Shown: positions 1 through 9,296, numbered from the stretch's first letter. The stretch: DNA of 37,135 nucleotides from Duncaniella sp. (GCA_029060405.1 JAIDUB010000065.1:1-37135), one strand, 5' to 3'. Numbers and translations: made by a program. Notes: a model not told the origin generated them from the letters alone.

Positions 1-273
1 GTTGTCGGGGTTGACTTCCATGATGTCGGCCATATAGTCCCACCAGCGGCGTGTGATTTCGTCGGCGGCTTCGGCGTCCTGTGAGTTGGAGTCGCCTTCC
101 ACTTCCTGATATCCGAAAAGAATATTTGTGTCTTTGTCCCAGAAGATCGAATAGTTTTTCACGCCGCTCTGAGTGATGCGCTCGCGGAGTTCGGGCCACA
201 GGGCAGCGTGGCGGCGGGCGTATTCTTCTTCACATCCGGGCTTGAGATACATTTTAAAGGCAAATCGTGTCAT
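1..273 (-). CDS. rhaM: L-rhamnose mutarotase, partial (C-terminus off the window)
   Basis: The reverse strand reads from ATG at 273-271 to the window edge, giving 91 codons. It begins MTRFAFKMYLKPG and contains EEYARRHAALWPEL, YSIFWDKDTNILFGYQEVEG and WWDYMADIMEVNPDN. These match the rhamnose mutarotase family (about 105 residues), which interconverts the alpha and beta anomers of L-rhamnose in the cytosol ahead of isomerisation. The family His (RRHAALWPE) and the WWDYMADIM segment are present, so only the last dozen or so residues are missing. Its ATG overlaps the TGA of the upstream S41 protease in an ATGA arrangement, so translation is probably coupled. No other rhamnose gene is visible, but what lies beyond position 1 is unknown. 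Confidence 0.88.
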   Translation of the reverse strand, partial: MTRFAFKMYLKPGCEEEYARRHAALWPELRERITQSGVKNYSIFWDKDTNILFGYQEVEGDSNSQDAEAADEITRRWWDYMADIMEVNPDN

Positions 274-1877
274 GGTTTCAGTATTAAGGAATATTTATCG
301 GGTGAATTGATTATTTCTCGGGCTTTCAGGAAAATGGGATTGTTGAGATATGCCACGCGGTAATACACGTCCTGCCCATACAGGTCGCGGCCTATCAGAG
401 CCTTGACGATGTTGGCGAGATATGAAGCCGAACGGTCATATTGCTCCTGATTGAACTCGATGCCTTCGGCCGTGGCGGCGTCGACGAGTTCTTTCAATAG
501 TGCATCTCCGGCTTCGAAATGGGCTATATAGCTTTCTGCCTTGGGATATGATTTCAGCATTGCCTTGCGGTGATTCTCGACATAGGTGACGCAGAACTTG
601 TTGAGCACTCCCTTGGCCACGATGTCGCGATACCAATGCGTGAAGAAAGTGGTATCGAGCGGCACATTGATGTCGGGCATGATGCCACCTCCACCGTAGA
701 CCGGACGGGCATTGCGGATGGTGCGGTAGAGGAGTGAATCGGCATAATGATATGCTGAGTCGGCATTGAGGAGTTCACCGTTGTTGTAGCGGTCGGCTAT
801 GTCGTGATAGTAGCTGTCAGGATCTCCCGATACGTAGGGCTTCTGTATGCAGCGCCCCGAGGGGGTATAGTATTTCGACACGGTGAGGCGCATCATCGAG
901 CCGTCGGGGAACGGGAACGGACGCTGCACGAGGCCTTTGCCGAATGTGCGCCGCCCTACGATCACGCCGCGGTCATTGTCCTGAATGGCTCCGGCGAGAA
1001 TCTCGGCTGCCGATGCCGAATACTGGTCGACCATCACCACAACGGGGTTGTCGAGCAAAATGCCGTCTTCGTCGGCCACATAATCAGTGCGGCCGAGGCG
1101 GGGTGCGTCGGTAAACACGAGCAGGTCGCCTTTGCGCAGAAACATATTGGCTATCTCATATGCTGATTTCAGGTATCCGCCCGAGTTGCCCGTGAGGTCG
1201 ACTATGAGGTTTTTCATACCTTTCTTTTTCATGGCGGCGATAGCCTCGCGCATCTCTGAAGGAGTGTTTTCGGCAAACCGCGATACCACGACGACTCCCG
1301 TATTGGCATCGGCCATAAACCAAGCGTCGACGCTGTTGATGGGTATGTCGCGGCGGATGACGTTGAACGTGATTGTGCCGTCGACACCGCGGCGCTTTAC
1401 TTTAAGCACGGCTTCGGTGTCACGTGGCCCGCGCAGAATCTTCATGATGTCGGTGTTTTTCATTTTCACTCCGGCAATCACGGTGTCGTTGCACTCGATT
1501 ATGCGGTCGCCCGGTAATATACCTACCTGTTCCGACGGACCTCCGGGAATGGTCTCGATTACGTAGAGCGTATCGTTGAGCATCTGGAAGCGCACGCCTA
1601 TGCCTGAGAAATTGCCTTCGAGCGGCTCGTTGAGCTGGCGGGTTTCATCGGCGGTGGAGTAGGCCGAATGCGGGTCGAGGGTCTTGAGCATGGCAATGAT
1701 AGCCTGCTCGACCATCTTGTCGGCGTCGACCGAGTCGACATAGTAGTTTTCAATCACTGCTTCGGCGAGCCGCAGTTTGCGCTCGGCGGGAAACTGTGAC
1801 GCTGTGTTGTCGTTGCCTCGCGTCGAAAGCGCGGCGGCAGTAAGAAACAGGAATAATATGGGTAGTAATCTTTTCAT
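270..1877 (-). CDS. S41 family C-terminal processing peptidase (PDZ-containing)
   Basis: This is a 535-residue periplasmic serine protease of the CtpA/Prc type, which trims protein C-termini. A signal peptide covers about residues 1-20 (MKRLLPILFLFLTAAALS). A PDZ domain follows at about 88-165 (FSGIGVRF, GGPSEQVGILPGDRI), then the S41 core. The catalytic pair is seen as Ser289 in SASAAEILAGAIQDN and Lys314 in RRTFGKGLVQ. About 200 residues follow the core, longer than the minimal family but usual for Bacteroidetes members. It starts 6 bases after coaD and overlaps rhaM by 4 bases. The order topoisomerase IV B > coaD > S41 protease recurs in Bacteroidales from general knowledge. The substrate cannot be told from sequence. 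Confidence 0.93.
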   Translation of the reverse strand: MKRLLPILFLFLTAAALSTRGNDNTASQFPAERKLRLAEAVIENYYVDSVDADKMVEQAIIAMLKTLDPHSAYSTADETRQLNEPLEGNFSGIGVRFQMLNDTLYVIETIPGGPSEQVGILPGDRIIECNDTVIAGVKMKNTDIMKILRGPRDTEAVLKVKRRGVDGTITFNVIRRDIPINSVDAWFMADANTGVVVVSRFAENTPSEMREAIAAMKKKGMKNLIVDLTGNSGGYLKSAYEIANMFLRKGDLLVFTDAPRLGRTDYVADEDGILLDNPVVVMVDQYSASAAEILAGAIQDNDRGVIVGRRTFGKGLVQRPFPFPDGSMMRLTVSKYYTPSGRCIQKPYVSGDPDSYYHDIADRYNNGELLNADSAYHYADSLLYRTIRNARPVYGGGGIMPDINVPLDTTFFTHWYRDIVAKGVLNKFCVTYVENHRKAMLKSYPKAESYIAHFEAGDALLKELVDAATAEGIEFNQEQYDRSASYLANIVKALIGRDLYGQDVYYRVAYLNNPIFLKAREIINSPDKYSLILKP

Positions 1878-1883
1878 CGGTAA

Positions 1884-2369
1884 TCAGTAAGATTCGGGCT
1901 GTGGAATAAATTCGGAGGTGTCGAAGTCATATTTCTCAAGCTCCCTCACAACCGATGAACTTATTGATGCAAGCTCGGGAAGGGAGTAGAGAATTACGGT
2001 CTCTATTCCGGCTATGCGGCGGTTGACATCGGCCATCGCACGCTCGTATTCAAAATCGGTGACGGAGCGGATGCCACGCAGTATCCACCGCGCCTGATGC
2101 TGGCGGCAGGCATCGACCGTCAGACCTGAGTAGGCTATAACCTCCACCCGGGGATCGTCGCCGTAGAGACGGGCGATGGCGTCGATGCGGTCGTCGACGG
2201 GCACTACCGATGACTTTGAATCGTTTTCGCCCACGGCTATTATGATGCGGTCGAAAAGCGGCAGAGCGCGGTCGACCAGCGATTTATGCCCGATGGTGAA
2301 CGGGTCGAACGTACCGGGAAAGAGCACGATGCGCTCGCCGGTGTCAAATTCAGGAAATCTCGGAATCAT
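1884..2369 (-). CDS. coaD: Pantetheine-phosphate adenylyltransferase
   Basis: CoaD transfers AMP from ATP to 4'-phosphopantetheine, the penultimate step of coenzyme A synthesis, in the cytosol. The 161-residue protein has the nucleotidyltransferase signature [10 protein letters not shown] at about 18-27 and the second nucleotide-binding element ISSSVVRE near the C-terminus. [12 protein letters not shown] fits the pantetheine-binding region. The start ATG (2369-2367) lies inside the end of parE, a 20-base overlap. No internal Met precedes the GTFDP motif, so this start is the best available, although the ~13-residue lead before the first strand is slightly long for the family. It is co-transcribed with parE and the S41 protease. 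Confidence 0.96.
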   Translation of the reverse strand: MIPRFPEFDTGERIVLFPGTFDPFTIGHKSLVDRALPLFDRIIIAVGENDSKSSVVPVDDRIDAIARLYGDDPRVEVIAYSGLTVDACRQHQARWILRGIRSVTDFEYERAMADVNRRIAGIETVILYSLPELASISSSVVRELEKYDFDTSEFIPQPESY

Positions 2370-4299
2370 CTTCTACAACGAGGTTTTTAATAATGAAACC
2401 CTGACGCTCAAGGGTGTTTTTGCCCATGTAGAACTCCAGCAGACGCGCCACGGCGTCGTCTTTGCGGAGCAGCACGCGGTCAAGGCGCATTTCCGGACCG
2501 ATGAATCCCTTGAACTCGTCGGGCGAAATCTCGCCGAGACCTTTGAATCGGGTGATTTCGGCGTTGGCGCCCAGACGGTTGATGGCGGCTATGCGTTCTT
2601 CGTCGGAATAGCAGTAATAAGTATCGGCTTCGGCGGCCTTGGCGTTTTTGGAACCGCGTTTGGAGGTCTTGCGGTTACGCACGCGGAAGAGCGGGGTCTG
2701 TAAAACATACAGGTGACCCTTCTTCACCATATCAGGGAAATACTGGAGGAAGAATGTAAGCAGCAGCAGGCGTATGTGCATGCCGTCGACATCGGCATCG
2801 GTGGCTATTATGACCTTGTTGTAACGTAGTCCGTCGATGCCTTCCTCAATATTCAGAGCGGCCTGAAGGAGATTGAATTCATCGTTTTCGTAAAGGATTT
2901 TTTCAGGGACGCCGTAGGAGTTTTTAGGCTTACCGCGCAGCGAGAATACCGCCTGAGTCTCCACGTCGCGAATCTTGGTGATCGATCCCGCAGCCGAGTC
3001 GCCCTCGGTGATGAAGATAGAGCTTTCGAGTTTCTTATCTTCCGAGCCTTTAGGGTCGTTGAGGTGCACACGGCAGTCGAGCAGCTTCTTGTTGTGAAGA
3101 TTTACTTTTTTTGCCTTCTCGCGGGCAACCTTGGTGACCACTGCGAGTGACTTGCGCTCCTTCTCGCTTTCCTGTACCTTCTTGAGTATCACCTGAGCCA
3201 CATCGAGGTTGCGGTGCAGGTAGTTGTCAAGCTCTTTTTTGATGAAGTCGTTGACGAATTTGTTGACCGTCGGACCGTCGGGCCACATGTCGCGGGAGTT
3301 CAGCTTTGTCTTTGTCTGCGATTCAAATACCGGCGCCTCCACCTTTATGGAAACTGCCGCAATGATGCCGTTGCGTATGTCGCCGGGCTCGAAGTTGCGG
3401 TCAAAGAAATCCTTGAGCGTGCGGGCCACGGCTTCTTTGAAAGCAGCGAGATGTGTGCCTCCGCTTGTGGTGTTCTGTCCGTTGACAAAAGTGTGGTATT
3501 CCTCACCGCGCTGGTTGGTGTGGGTGAAGGCCACTTCGATGTCCTCGCCTATGAGGTGGATAGGCTCGTAGAGCGGATCCATGGTTATGGAGTCGCGCAG
3601 CAGGTCGAGCAGGCCGTTGCGCGAGATGTAGCGTTGCCCGTTGAGCACGATCGCCATGCCCGAGTTGAGGTAGGTGTATTTCTTGATCAGCGGAACGATG
3701 AATTCCATGCGGAATCGGTAGTTGCGGAATATCGAGGCGTCGGGGGTGAATTTCACCAGTGTGCCCGAAGGTTCGTCGGAGTCCTCGATGGGGGTCTCGT
3801 CGAGGATATTTCCTGCGGAGTAAACCACGGTCTTCATCTTTCCGTCGCGGAACGAGGTGACTTCCATGCGCGATGAAAGTGCGTTGACCGCCTTGATGCC
3901 CACGCCGTTGAGACCTACGGATTTCTTGAATGCCTTGCCGTCGTATTTACCGCCGGTGTTCATTCGGGAGGTGGCGTCGACAAGTTTGCCCAAAGGAATA
4001 CCGCGCCCGTTGTCGCGAACGCTCACGGTGGTATCGTCGACATCAATGGTGATTGCTTTTCCGAATCCCATCATGTACTCGTCGACTGAGTTGTCGAGCA
4101 CCTCCTTGACAAGCACATAGATACCGTCGTCTCCGTAAGATCCGTCGCCGAGGTTGCCGATATACATGCCGGGACGCTCGCGGATGTGTTCGTTCCACGA
4201 GAGGGTCTTTATATCGTCTTCGGTATAATTTTCTGAGCCGTTTACGTCGATAACGGCATCATCATCGTCGGTGATAAGTTCGGTAATATCGTCTGCCAT
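2350..4299 (-). CDS. parE: DNA topoisomerase IV subunit B (GyrB/ParE family)
   Basis: This 649-residue type IIA topoisomerase ATPase subunit pairs with ParC to decatenate replicated chromosomes. In order it shows a short acidic leader, the GHKL ATPase ([42 protein letters not shown]), the transducer domain, and the TOPRIM domain ([10 protein letters not shown] near 430, [12 protein letters not shown] near 500). It ends in [12 protein letters not shown]. Length and the [11 protein letters not shown]...[11 protein letters not shown] opening resemble Bacteroidetes ParE rather than GyrB; GyrB is the main alternative. A -7-like TATCTTTG lies at 4331-4324, 24 bases before the ATG, but no good -33 is visible. 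It heads the operon parE-coaD-S41-rhaM. Confidence 0.92.
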   Translation of the reverse strand: MADDITELITDDDDAVIDVNGSENYTEDDIKTLSWNEHIRERPGMYIGNLGDGSYGDDGIYVLVKEVLDNSVDEYMMGFGKAITIDVDDTTVSVRDNGRGIPLGKLVDATSRMNTGGKYDGKAFKKSVGLNGVGIKAVNALSSRMEVTSFRDGKMKTVVYSAGNILDETPIEDSDEPSGTLVKFTPDASIFRNYRFRMEFIVPLIKKYTYLNSGMAIVLNGQRYISRNGLLDLLRDSITMDPLYEPIHLIGEDIEVAFTHTNQRGEEYHTFVNGQNTTSGGTHLAAFKEAVARTLKDFFDRNFEPGDIRNGIIAAVSIKVEAPVFESQTKTKLNSRDMWPDGPTVNKFVNDFIKKELDNYLHRNLDVAQVILKKVQESEKERKSLAVVTKVAREKAKKVNLHNKKLLDCRVHLNDPKGSEDKKLESSIFITEGDSAAGSITKIRDVETQAVFSLRGKPKNSYGVPEKILYENDEFNLLQAALNIEEGIDGLRYNKVIIATDADVDGMHIRLLLLTFFLQYFPDMVKKGHLYVLQTPLFRVRNRKTSKRGSKNAKAAEADTYYCYSDEERIAAINRLGANAEITRFKGLGEISPDEFKGFIGPEMRLDRVLLRKDDAVARLLEFYMGKNTLERQGFIIKNLVVEDDSEIS

Positions 4300-4323
4300 T
4301 TGTGTCTATGATAGTCTAATATG

Positions 4324-4331
4324 CAAAGATA
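4324..4331 (-). promoter_or_regulatory. Candidate -7 box for parE operon
   Basis: TATCTTTG on the minus strand fits the Bacteroidetes -7 consensus TAnnTTTG, 24 bases before the parE ATG. No TTG sits 19-21 bases upstream, so the promoter call is tentative. Confidence 0.45.
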
Positions 4332-4416
4332 CAAATTTTTCGGGAAATATGGATAATCTAAGGATAGTTAAATAGACTGTCTCATAATTCAAAAGAATAT
4401 CCGAAAGGCATCGGAT

Positions 4417-4713
4417 GAGGCTGTGTCAAAATATACTATTTCAAAATGAGTATGGGCGTCCGCAGGCCGCCGAGTTACTCGTAGCCCGGGTCGCCGAAGC
4501 ACTGCGCAGGCGCCCCGGGAAAATGGAAATGATCCAAAAGGCGTCCGATAGGCCGCCGAATGTAATGCAAATCAACAAGTTATTCAATCGGCGGCCTTGC
4601 GGACGCCTATGCTTAAGTATCAGATAACCGGCGACGCCTTCGCTGAGCTACGGCGGCGCCGGTTACGAAAAAATCAGCGCCCACGGGCGCTATTTGATTT
4701 TTGACACAGCCTC
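4417..4713 (+). mobile_element. MITE-like element, copy 1 (full length, 297 bp)
   Basis: This non-coding element is bounded by a perfect 15-bp terminal inverted repeat, GAGGCTGTGTCAAAA on the left (4417-4431) and its complement on the right (4699-4713). A near-identical copy sits at 20561-20856 and a right-end fragment at 32021-32156. Internally it folds into several stems: CCCGGG-TCGCC with GGCGC-CCCGGG (4485-4519), a long stem between 4540-4558 and 4589-4607, AACCGGCG with CGCCGGTT (4626-4664), and AGCGCCC/GGGCGCT near the right end (about 4676-4691). A 70-codon open frame over it (4415-4627) has no recognisable product and is judged spurious. No transposase is present, so it would depend on an IS with matching ends. 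No clear target duplication flanks this copy. It fills most of the 495-base gap between parE and glmS. Confidence 0.82.
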
Positions 4714-4717
4714 AATA

Positions 4718-4736
4718 AAGCGTCTTGCAGACGCTT
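4718..4736. terminator. Stem-loop downstream of glmS
   Basis: AAGCGTCT-TGC-AGACGCTT is a perfect 8-bp stem with a 3-base loop, about 60 bases after the glmS stop on the minus strand. The trailing T-run is weak, so termination is uncertain. It also lies 4 bases from the MITE right end. Confidence 0.4.
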
Positions 4737-4794
4737 ATATCCATTGTGAAAAAACAATTTTTACACAATCTATTGGGAATCGTCAAAATGATGA

Positions 4795-6642
4795 TTATTC
4801 CACCGTCACGGATTTTGCGAGGTTGCGGGGCATGTCGACGTTCTTGCCCTTGTTGATGGCGATGTAGTAGGCCAGCAACTGCAGGGGAATAGATGCCACG
4901 ATGGGGGTGAGGCATTCGTGCACCTCGGGAATGTCGAGGCAATAATCGGCGATGTTGTCCATCGATGTGTTGCCTTTGCTCACGATGGCAAGCACATGGC
5001 CGCCGCGGCTCTTGACCTGCTGGACGTTGGAGATAATCTTGTCGTAGAGCGAGTCGCTGGGCGCGATGATCACACTGGGCATTTCCTGATCGATAAGGGC
5101 GATGGGGCCGTGTTTCATCTCGGCAGCAGGGTAGCCCTCGGCATGAATATATGATATTTCTTTAAGTTTCAGGGCGCCTTCGAGCGCGGTGGGGTAGTTG
5201 TAGCCGCGGCCGAGATAAAGGAAGTTGCGCGCGTAGGTGAATATGTTGGAAAGCTCCTTGATGCGCGGCGCGAGCTTGAGCACTTCCTCGATGGTCTCGG
5301 GAAGAGCGCTGATGCCGTCGGCGATCTTCTTTACTGTATCGGGTGATACCGTGCCGCGGAGCTGACCTACGGCGAGGGCAAGCAGGGTGAGCACGGTGAC
5401 CTGTCCGGTAAACGCTTTGGTCGATGCCACTCCTATCTCGGGGCCTACGTGGATGTAGGTGCCGGAATCGGTGTTGCGGGGGATGGATGCACCTACCACA
5501 TTGCATACGCCGTAGACAAAAGCACCTTTCTTACGTGCAAGCTGAATGGCTGCGAGTGTGTCGGCTGTCTCACCTGACTGGGAGATGGCGATTACCACGT
5601 CGTCGGGGGTGAGGTAGGGATTGGAGTAACGGAATTCCGATGCGTATTCCACCTCCACGGGAAGGTTGCAGAAATCCTGAAGCAGACGCTTGCCGATGAG
5701 GGCGGCATGCCACGATGTGCCGCATGCCACGAGGACTATACGCTTGCACTTGGCAAACACGTCGCGGTTGAGTTCGACACCCGAGAGCTTGATTCGGGAA
5801 CTGTCTTCCACGATGCGTCCGCGCAGACAGTCGCGCAGGGTGGTGGGCTGCTCGAATATTTCCTTGAGCATGAAGGTATCATAGCCACCTTTCTCGAGCT
5901 GAGCGAGAGAGAGCTTGATTTCCTGAATGTCGATATCGCTTTTGTGGAAGTCGGTCAGGTCGAGGATCTGAAGTTCTTCGTTGCGCTTGATAAGGGCGAT
6001 TTCGTTGTCTTTCAGATAGATGACCTTGTCGGTATATCCTACGATGGGGGTTGCGTCGCTGGCAATGAATGTCTCGCCGTCGCCCAAGCCTATCACGAGG
6101 GGTGATGCCTTGCGGGCCACAATGAGCGTGTCGGGATTGTTTACTTCGATAAGACCGATGGCAAAAGCACCTTCGACCTGACGAAGGGCGCTGGTAACTG
6201 CCTCGAAAAGGGTGCATCCGTTTTCATTGCGGATATATGCGATGAACTGCACGAGTACTTCGGTGTCGGTTTCAGAGGTGAACTCTACTCCGTTGTCGAG
6301 CAGCATTTTCTTGATTACCGCATAGTTTTCGATTGTGCCGTTGTGGACAAGAGCGATAGTGCCGTCCTGCGACAGGTGGGGGTGAGCGTTGATATTGTTA
6401 GGCTCACCGTGAGTAGCCCAGCGAGTGTGGGCGATACCGAGATGGCCCGACAGATTCACACCTGCCGCTGCCTGCTCGAGGTTGGATACTTTTCCTTTGG
6501 CTTTGCAAACTTCAAGCGACCCGTCGTCGTTGACCACAGCCACGCCGGCGCTGTCATATCCTCGGTATTCGAGGCGATGAAGTCCGCTTATGAGAATGTT
6601 ATAGGCCTCTCGGTGGCCTAAATAGCCTACTATTCCGCACAT
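4795..6642 (-). CDS. glmS: Glutamine--fructose-6-phosphate aminotransferase (isomerizing)
   Basis: GlmS converts fructose-6-phosphate and glutamine to glucosamine-6-phosphate, the entry to UDP-GlcNAc, peptidoglycan and LPS synthesis. The 615-residue protein is full length. Met is followed directly by the nucleophilic Cys2 in MCGIVGYLGHREA, with HRLEYRGYDSAG and HTRWATHGEP in the class II glutaminase domain. Two SIS isomerase domains follow (VACGTSWHAALIGKRL; YLGRGYNYPTALEGALKLKE; EMKHGPIALID). It ends in the conserved NLAKSVTVE. A canonical promoter lies at 6787-6817, leaving a leader of roughly 135 nt. It appears monocistronic: a MITE lies downstream and the C10 protease upstream has its own promoter and a 270-base gap. 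Confidence 0.97.
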   Translation of the reverse strand: MCGIVGYLGHREAYNILISGLHRLEYRGYDSAGVAVVNDDGSLEVCKAKGKVSNLEQAAAGVNLSGHLGIAHTRWATHGEPNNINAHPHLSQDGTIALVHNGTIENYAVIKKMLLDNGVEFTSETDTEVLVQFIAYIRNENGCTLFEAVTSALRQVEGAFAIGLIEVNNPDTLIVARKASPLVIGLGDGETFIASDATPIVGYTDKVIYLKDNEIALIKRNEELQILDLTDFHKSDIDIQEIKLSLAQLEKGGYDTFMLKEIFEQPTTLRDCLRGRIVEDSSRIKLSGVELNRDVFAKCKRIVLVACGTSWHAALIGKRLLQDFCNLPVEVEYASEFRYSNPYLTPDDVVIAISQSGETADTLAAIQLARKKGAFVYGVCNVVGASIPRNTDSGTYIHVGPEIGVASTKAFTGQVTVLTLLALAVGQLRGTVSPDTVKKIADGISALPETIEEVLKLAPRIKELSNIFTYARNFLYLGRGYNYPTALEGALKLKEISYIHAEGYPAAEMKHGPIALIDQEMPSVIIAPSDSLYDKIISNVQQVKSRGGHVLAIVSKGNTSMDNIADYCLDIPEVHECLTPIVASIPLQLLAYYIAINKGKNVDMPRNLAKSVTVE

Positions 6643-6744
6643 AAGGTAAATATGGTATAAAACTCATATACTCTGCGTCGCATCCTTCTCTCAGGCTGCA
6701 CTCTTCCTGCTGAGCTGCAGGGAGGATATGAGATGTGTTAATGG

Positions 6745-6756
6745 TTAACCGGTTAA
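6745..6756. promoter_or_regulatory. 12-bp palindrome in the glmS leader
   Basis: TTAACCGGTTAA is a perfect 12-bp palindrome about 25-35 bases downstream of the predicted glmS transcription start. Its position would suit a repressor operator. No regulator is identified, and chance occurrence is possible. Confidence 0.35.
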
Positions 6757-6786
6757 AAAATATATTCAGCGGATATTAATCCGATA

Positions 6787-6817
6787 CAAAGATAAGTAAA
6801 AATAGCCGAATAACCAA
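6787..6817 (-). promoter_or_regulatory. glmS promoter (-33/-7 Bacteroidetes type)
   Basis: On the minus strand TTG (6817-6815) is followed after 20 nt by TATCTTTG (6794-6787), matching the Bacteroidetes primary-sigma consensus. Transcription would begin near 6780, so the glmS leader is about 135 nt long. Confidence 0.75.
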
Positions 6818-6913
6818 TTTTTACCGACAGATTAACAATTTTCACCCTCGCATATAGCACCGGGGCGCCGATTTAAAACAGACACCCCGGCTGATTGACA
6901 GAGTTATACGTGA

Positions 6914-9205
6914 TTATTTCACCAGCGTCTTGATACCGTTGATGATATATATTCCGGGTACGAGCGGGCGCGAGCACTTGACGCCGCTGAGGTTGTAGAT
7001 TTCCCCGGCGCTTTCAAGGTTGCCTGCGATGCTTTCGATTCCGGTGGTGGGATTGGTGAGTTCAAACAGTATCTGCTTGTTGCTCGCCGGGCTGCTGCCG
7101 AGGTAAAGCATGGCGAAATACTGGCCGTTGTCGAGCGACGAGAGGTTGATTTCAGCCTCTTTCGATTCCGATTGTCCGGCATTGAGGTAATACACCGGCG
7201 TGCTTTGTGAGTATACGCTCGATACCGATCCCGAACGGTTGGGGAAAATGACGATCTGTAATGAATTGCTGAAATATCCTTGAGTGCAGCTGATTTCAAC
7301 CTTGAATTTTACCGATGATTTATCGGTTATCACGGTCGGTGATACGAGGTCAAAGGCAAGAGTGCTTACCGAAGCCGCGCCGGGGTTGGCAGCGACCGTG
7401 ACGTCGACAGCCTCGCTTAAGTGATTGCCATCGCCGTCGCAGAATACAAGACTATAATTCCCCGGGACAAAATCAGCGCCGCTTACTGCAAGGAATGTAG
7501 CCGTAACATCGCTGAACTGCTGCGACGCACCGCCGATCAGATCTAATGGAATAGGATCAGACTCGGCAACGAGCTTGCCGCCGGCATCGAAGAGCGAGGG
7601 TACTATCTCGCCTATGAATTCCTCGCTGCCGGGGTTAGTAACGGTGAAGCTTAGCGGAGTGAGACGCTCTGCATATATTTCAGACATTGTGGTAATGTCG
7701 GTTACGTTCACTGTGGCTTTCGGCGGTGCGGTGAATTTTATGGTATTGCCTTCGACGTTGGCGAACTGCTTGCCTGTAACTGTCGCGTAGGAGTGCATGT
7801 CTTCCCACTGACCGCCTTCGTAGCTATAAGCAGGGGTGACCACATAGTCGCCCTCGGCGAGGTCGGATGGCAGCTTTACGGTCATAGATTGGTAGTAGCC
7901 GGTAGGTGGAAGATTTCCCCAGTTGTTAAGCGCCTCAACGTAGCGGACTGAATTATCGTCGGTGCGCAGGAATTTGATTCCACCTTTCAATCCGGGAATC
8001 GTCACGGCGCTGCCGTTCATGAAACCGCCGCTGAAAGAGAAATATGAACCTGAGGTGGCAGATGTCTCCTGAGGATTGAAATTCTCGATGTTATACATCA
8101 TGTAGGTATAATGAGAGTCGGCACGGGCGGGTTGCACGCCTATCACCACATCCTGATCCATGTTGTAGCCGCCGGCTCCACCACCTGTACCGAGGCTGCC
8201 GGGATTGAGAGCCGTGAGCAGGAAATATCCGTCGCTCATGCCGCCCCAGCCCCAGTTGAAGTGGAAATATCCATTGTCGCTGTAGCCGTCGCACACAAAT
8301 TCATGTCCGCCGCCCGAACCTTGTCCGCCGTAAAGCACCGGACGACCCTCTTTAAGTTCGCTGTAGATCAGTTCTTCCCATTCAACGAGGCCGAAAGCAT
8401 TGCGCTGGGCGAGCCAGATGGATTTGTCGTAGTTGAAGTTGTCGATAAGAGTGCCGGGAATCTTAGCGCTTGAGGCGCCGCTCGACTGGGGCGAATACTG
8501 CATGTTGACACCCACACCGCAGGCATACATCAGAGTCGCCACCGCTGCTTGCGATTCAGTGGAGCTCGACGAGTCATAGGTATCGGTCATGAGATCCCAT
8601 TCAAATGTGGTGTTGCCGTAGTCGAAACTGAGATTCTGACCGTTGAGGGTATATGATACCACACCCGTGCCACTCTCGGGATAACCGTGATATTTCAATA
8701 CCTGAGCCATTGCGGTAGCGACGCATCCGGTCACACTTCGCCGGCCACCTATCACGGGACAATCATTATTATATGGGCTGTCCTGATTCCAGCGGGTGGC
8801 TATCATCGGGGCGATTGCGGGGCGATCGACGCGAGGAGCGCGTGTAGCGGATACGGCCGAAACTGATTTCAGATAATCTATTTCCTGATTAAGACATTCC
8901 AGCCAGTAGGCGAGGTTGGGGTTGACGTCGGCGTCAAATTCCGATGCGCAGGAATAGCCGAGCAGTGCGGGAGCTGCATCATCGTCGGGGAGCACCACGA
9001 AACCTGTTTTGCCCGAGAAGATGTAGAGATTGCCCACTGTATCGGTGAGCCTGAAATCCGAAGCCGGTGCCTTGTGGATTGATGACGACAGAAGCCTGTC
9101 GGCGCTCATGCGGGCGAGTGCCTCATCGGGACTCAGCGGCGCGCCCATGACTGAGGGAACAGCTGCGACAGCACCGAGCAAGATTGCGGTAAAAGTCTTT
9201 TTCAT
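6914..9205 (-). CDS. Secreted C10 (streptopain/SpeB-like) cysteine protease
   Basis: This is a 763-residue exported protease. A signal peptide (MKKTFTAILLGAVAAVPSVMG) is followed by a propeptide-like inhibitory segment (SGKTGFVVLPDDDAAPALLGYS). The papain-fold catalytic domain has Cys161 in VTGCVATAMAQVLKYHGYP and His301 in GGGHEFVCDGY, followed by FHFNWGWGG. Beta-rich Ig-like modules follow. The C-terminus GEIYNLSGVK...PGIYIINGIKTLVK resembles Bacteroidetes sorting or anchoring tails of the type IX kind (inference). The start at 9205 is preferred over an in-frame ATG at 9244 because the signal peptide begins there and a -7 box occupies 9251-9244. Likely role: extracellular proteolysis or nutrient acquisition, with the substrate unknown. 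Confidence 0.88.
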   Translation of the reverse strand: MKKTFTAILLGAVAAVPSVMGAPLSPDEALARMSADRLLSSSIHKAPASDFRLTDTVGNLYIFSGKTGFVVLPDDDAAPALLGYSCASEFDADVNPNLAYWLECLNQEIDYLKSVSAVSATRAPRVDRPAIAPMIATRWNQDSPYNNDCPVIGGRRSVTGCVATAMAQVLKYHGYPESGTGVVSYTLNGQNLSFDYGNTTFEWDLMTDTYDSSSSTESQAAVATLMYACGVGVNMQYSPQSSGASSAKIPGTLIDNFNYDKSIWLAQRNAFGLVEWEELIYSELKEGRPVLYGGQGSGGGHEFVCDGYSDNGYFHFNWGWGGMSDGYFLLTALNPGSLGTGGGAGGYNMDQDVVIGVQPARADSHYTYMMYNIENFNPQETSATSGSYFSFSGGFMNGSAVTIPGLKGGIKFLRTDDNSVRYVEALNNWGNLPPTGYYQSMTVKLPSDLAEGDYVVTPAYSYEGGQWEDMHSYATVTGKQFANVEGNTIKFTAPPKATVNVTDITTMSEIYAERLTPLSFTVTNPGSEEFIGEIVPSLFDAGGKLVAESDPIPLDLIGGASQQFSDVTATFLAVSGADFVPGNYSLVFCDGDGNHLSEAVDVTVAANPGAASVSTLAFDLVSPTVITDKSSVKFKVEISCTQGYFSNSLQIVIFPNRSGSVSSVYSQSTPVYYLNAGQSESKEAEINLSSLDNGQYFAMLYLGSSPASNKQILFELTNPTTGIESIAGNLESAGEIYNLSGVKCSRPLVPGIYIINGIKTLVK

Positions 9206-9243
9206 AGAGCTGGAAGCGTAATATGCGTTAACAATTTGAGTCA

Positions 9244-9251
9244 CAAAGATA
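9244..9251 (-). promoter_or_regulatory. Candidate -7 box for the C10 protease
   Basis: TATCTTTG on minus, 38 bases before the chosen ATG, fits TAnnTTTG. No TTG is found at the right distance upstream. It decides the start: the longer frame would begin inside this box. Confidence 0.5.
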
Positions 9252-9296
9252 ATAAATTTTTTACCTGCCGCTAAGAATTATGATGCGAAAAGGATA

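Noticed and set aside
4415-4627. 70-codon plus-strand open frame over MITE copy 1
   Set aside because: It lies within the stem-rich repeat, starts at the element's edge, shows no homology or ribosome-binding site, and is not intact in the other copies.
6643-6780. glmS ribozyme/riboswitch
   Set aside because: No recognisable glmS ribozyme core; that class is not known from this phylum. The long leader is reported only as a question.
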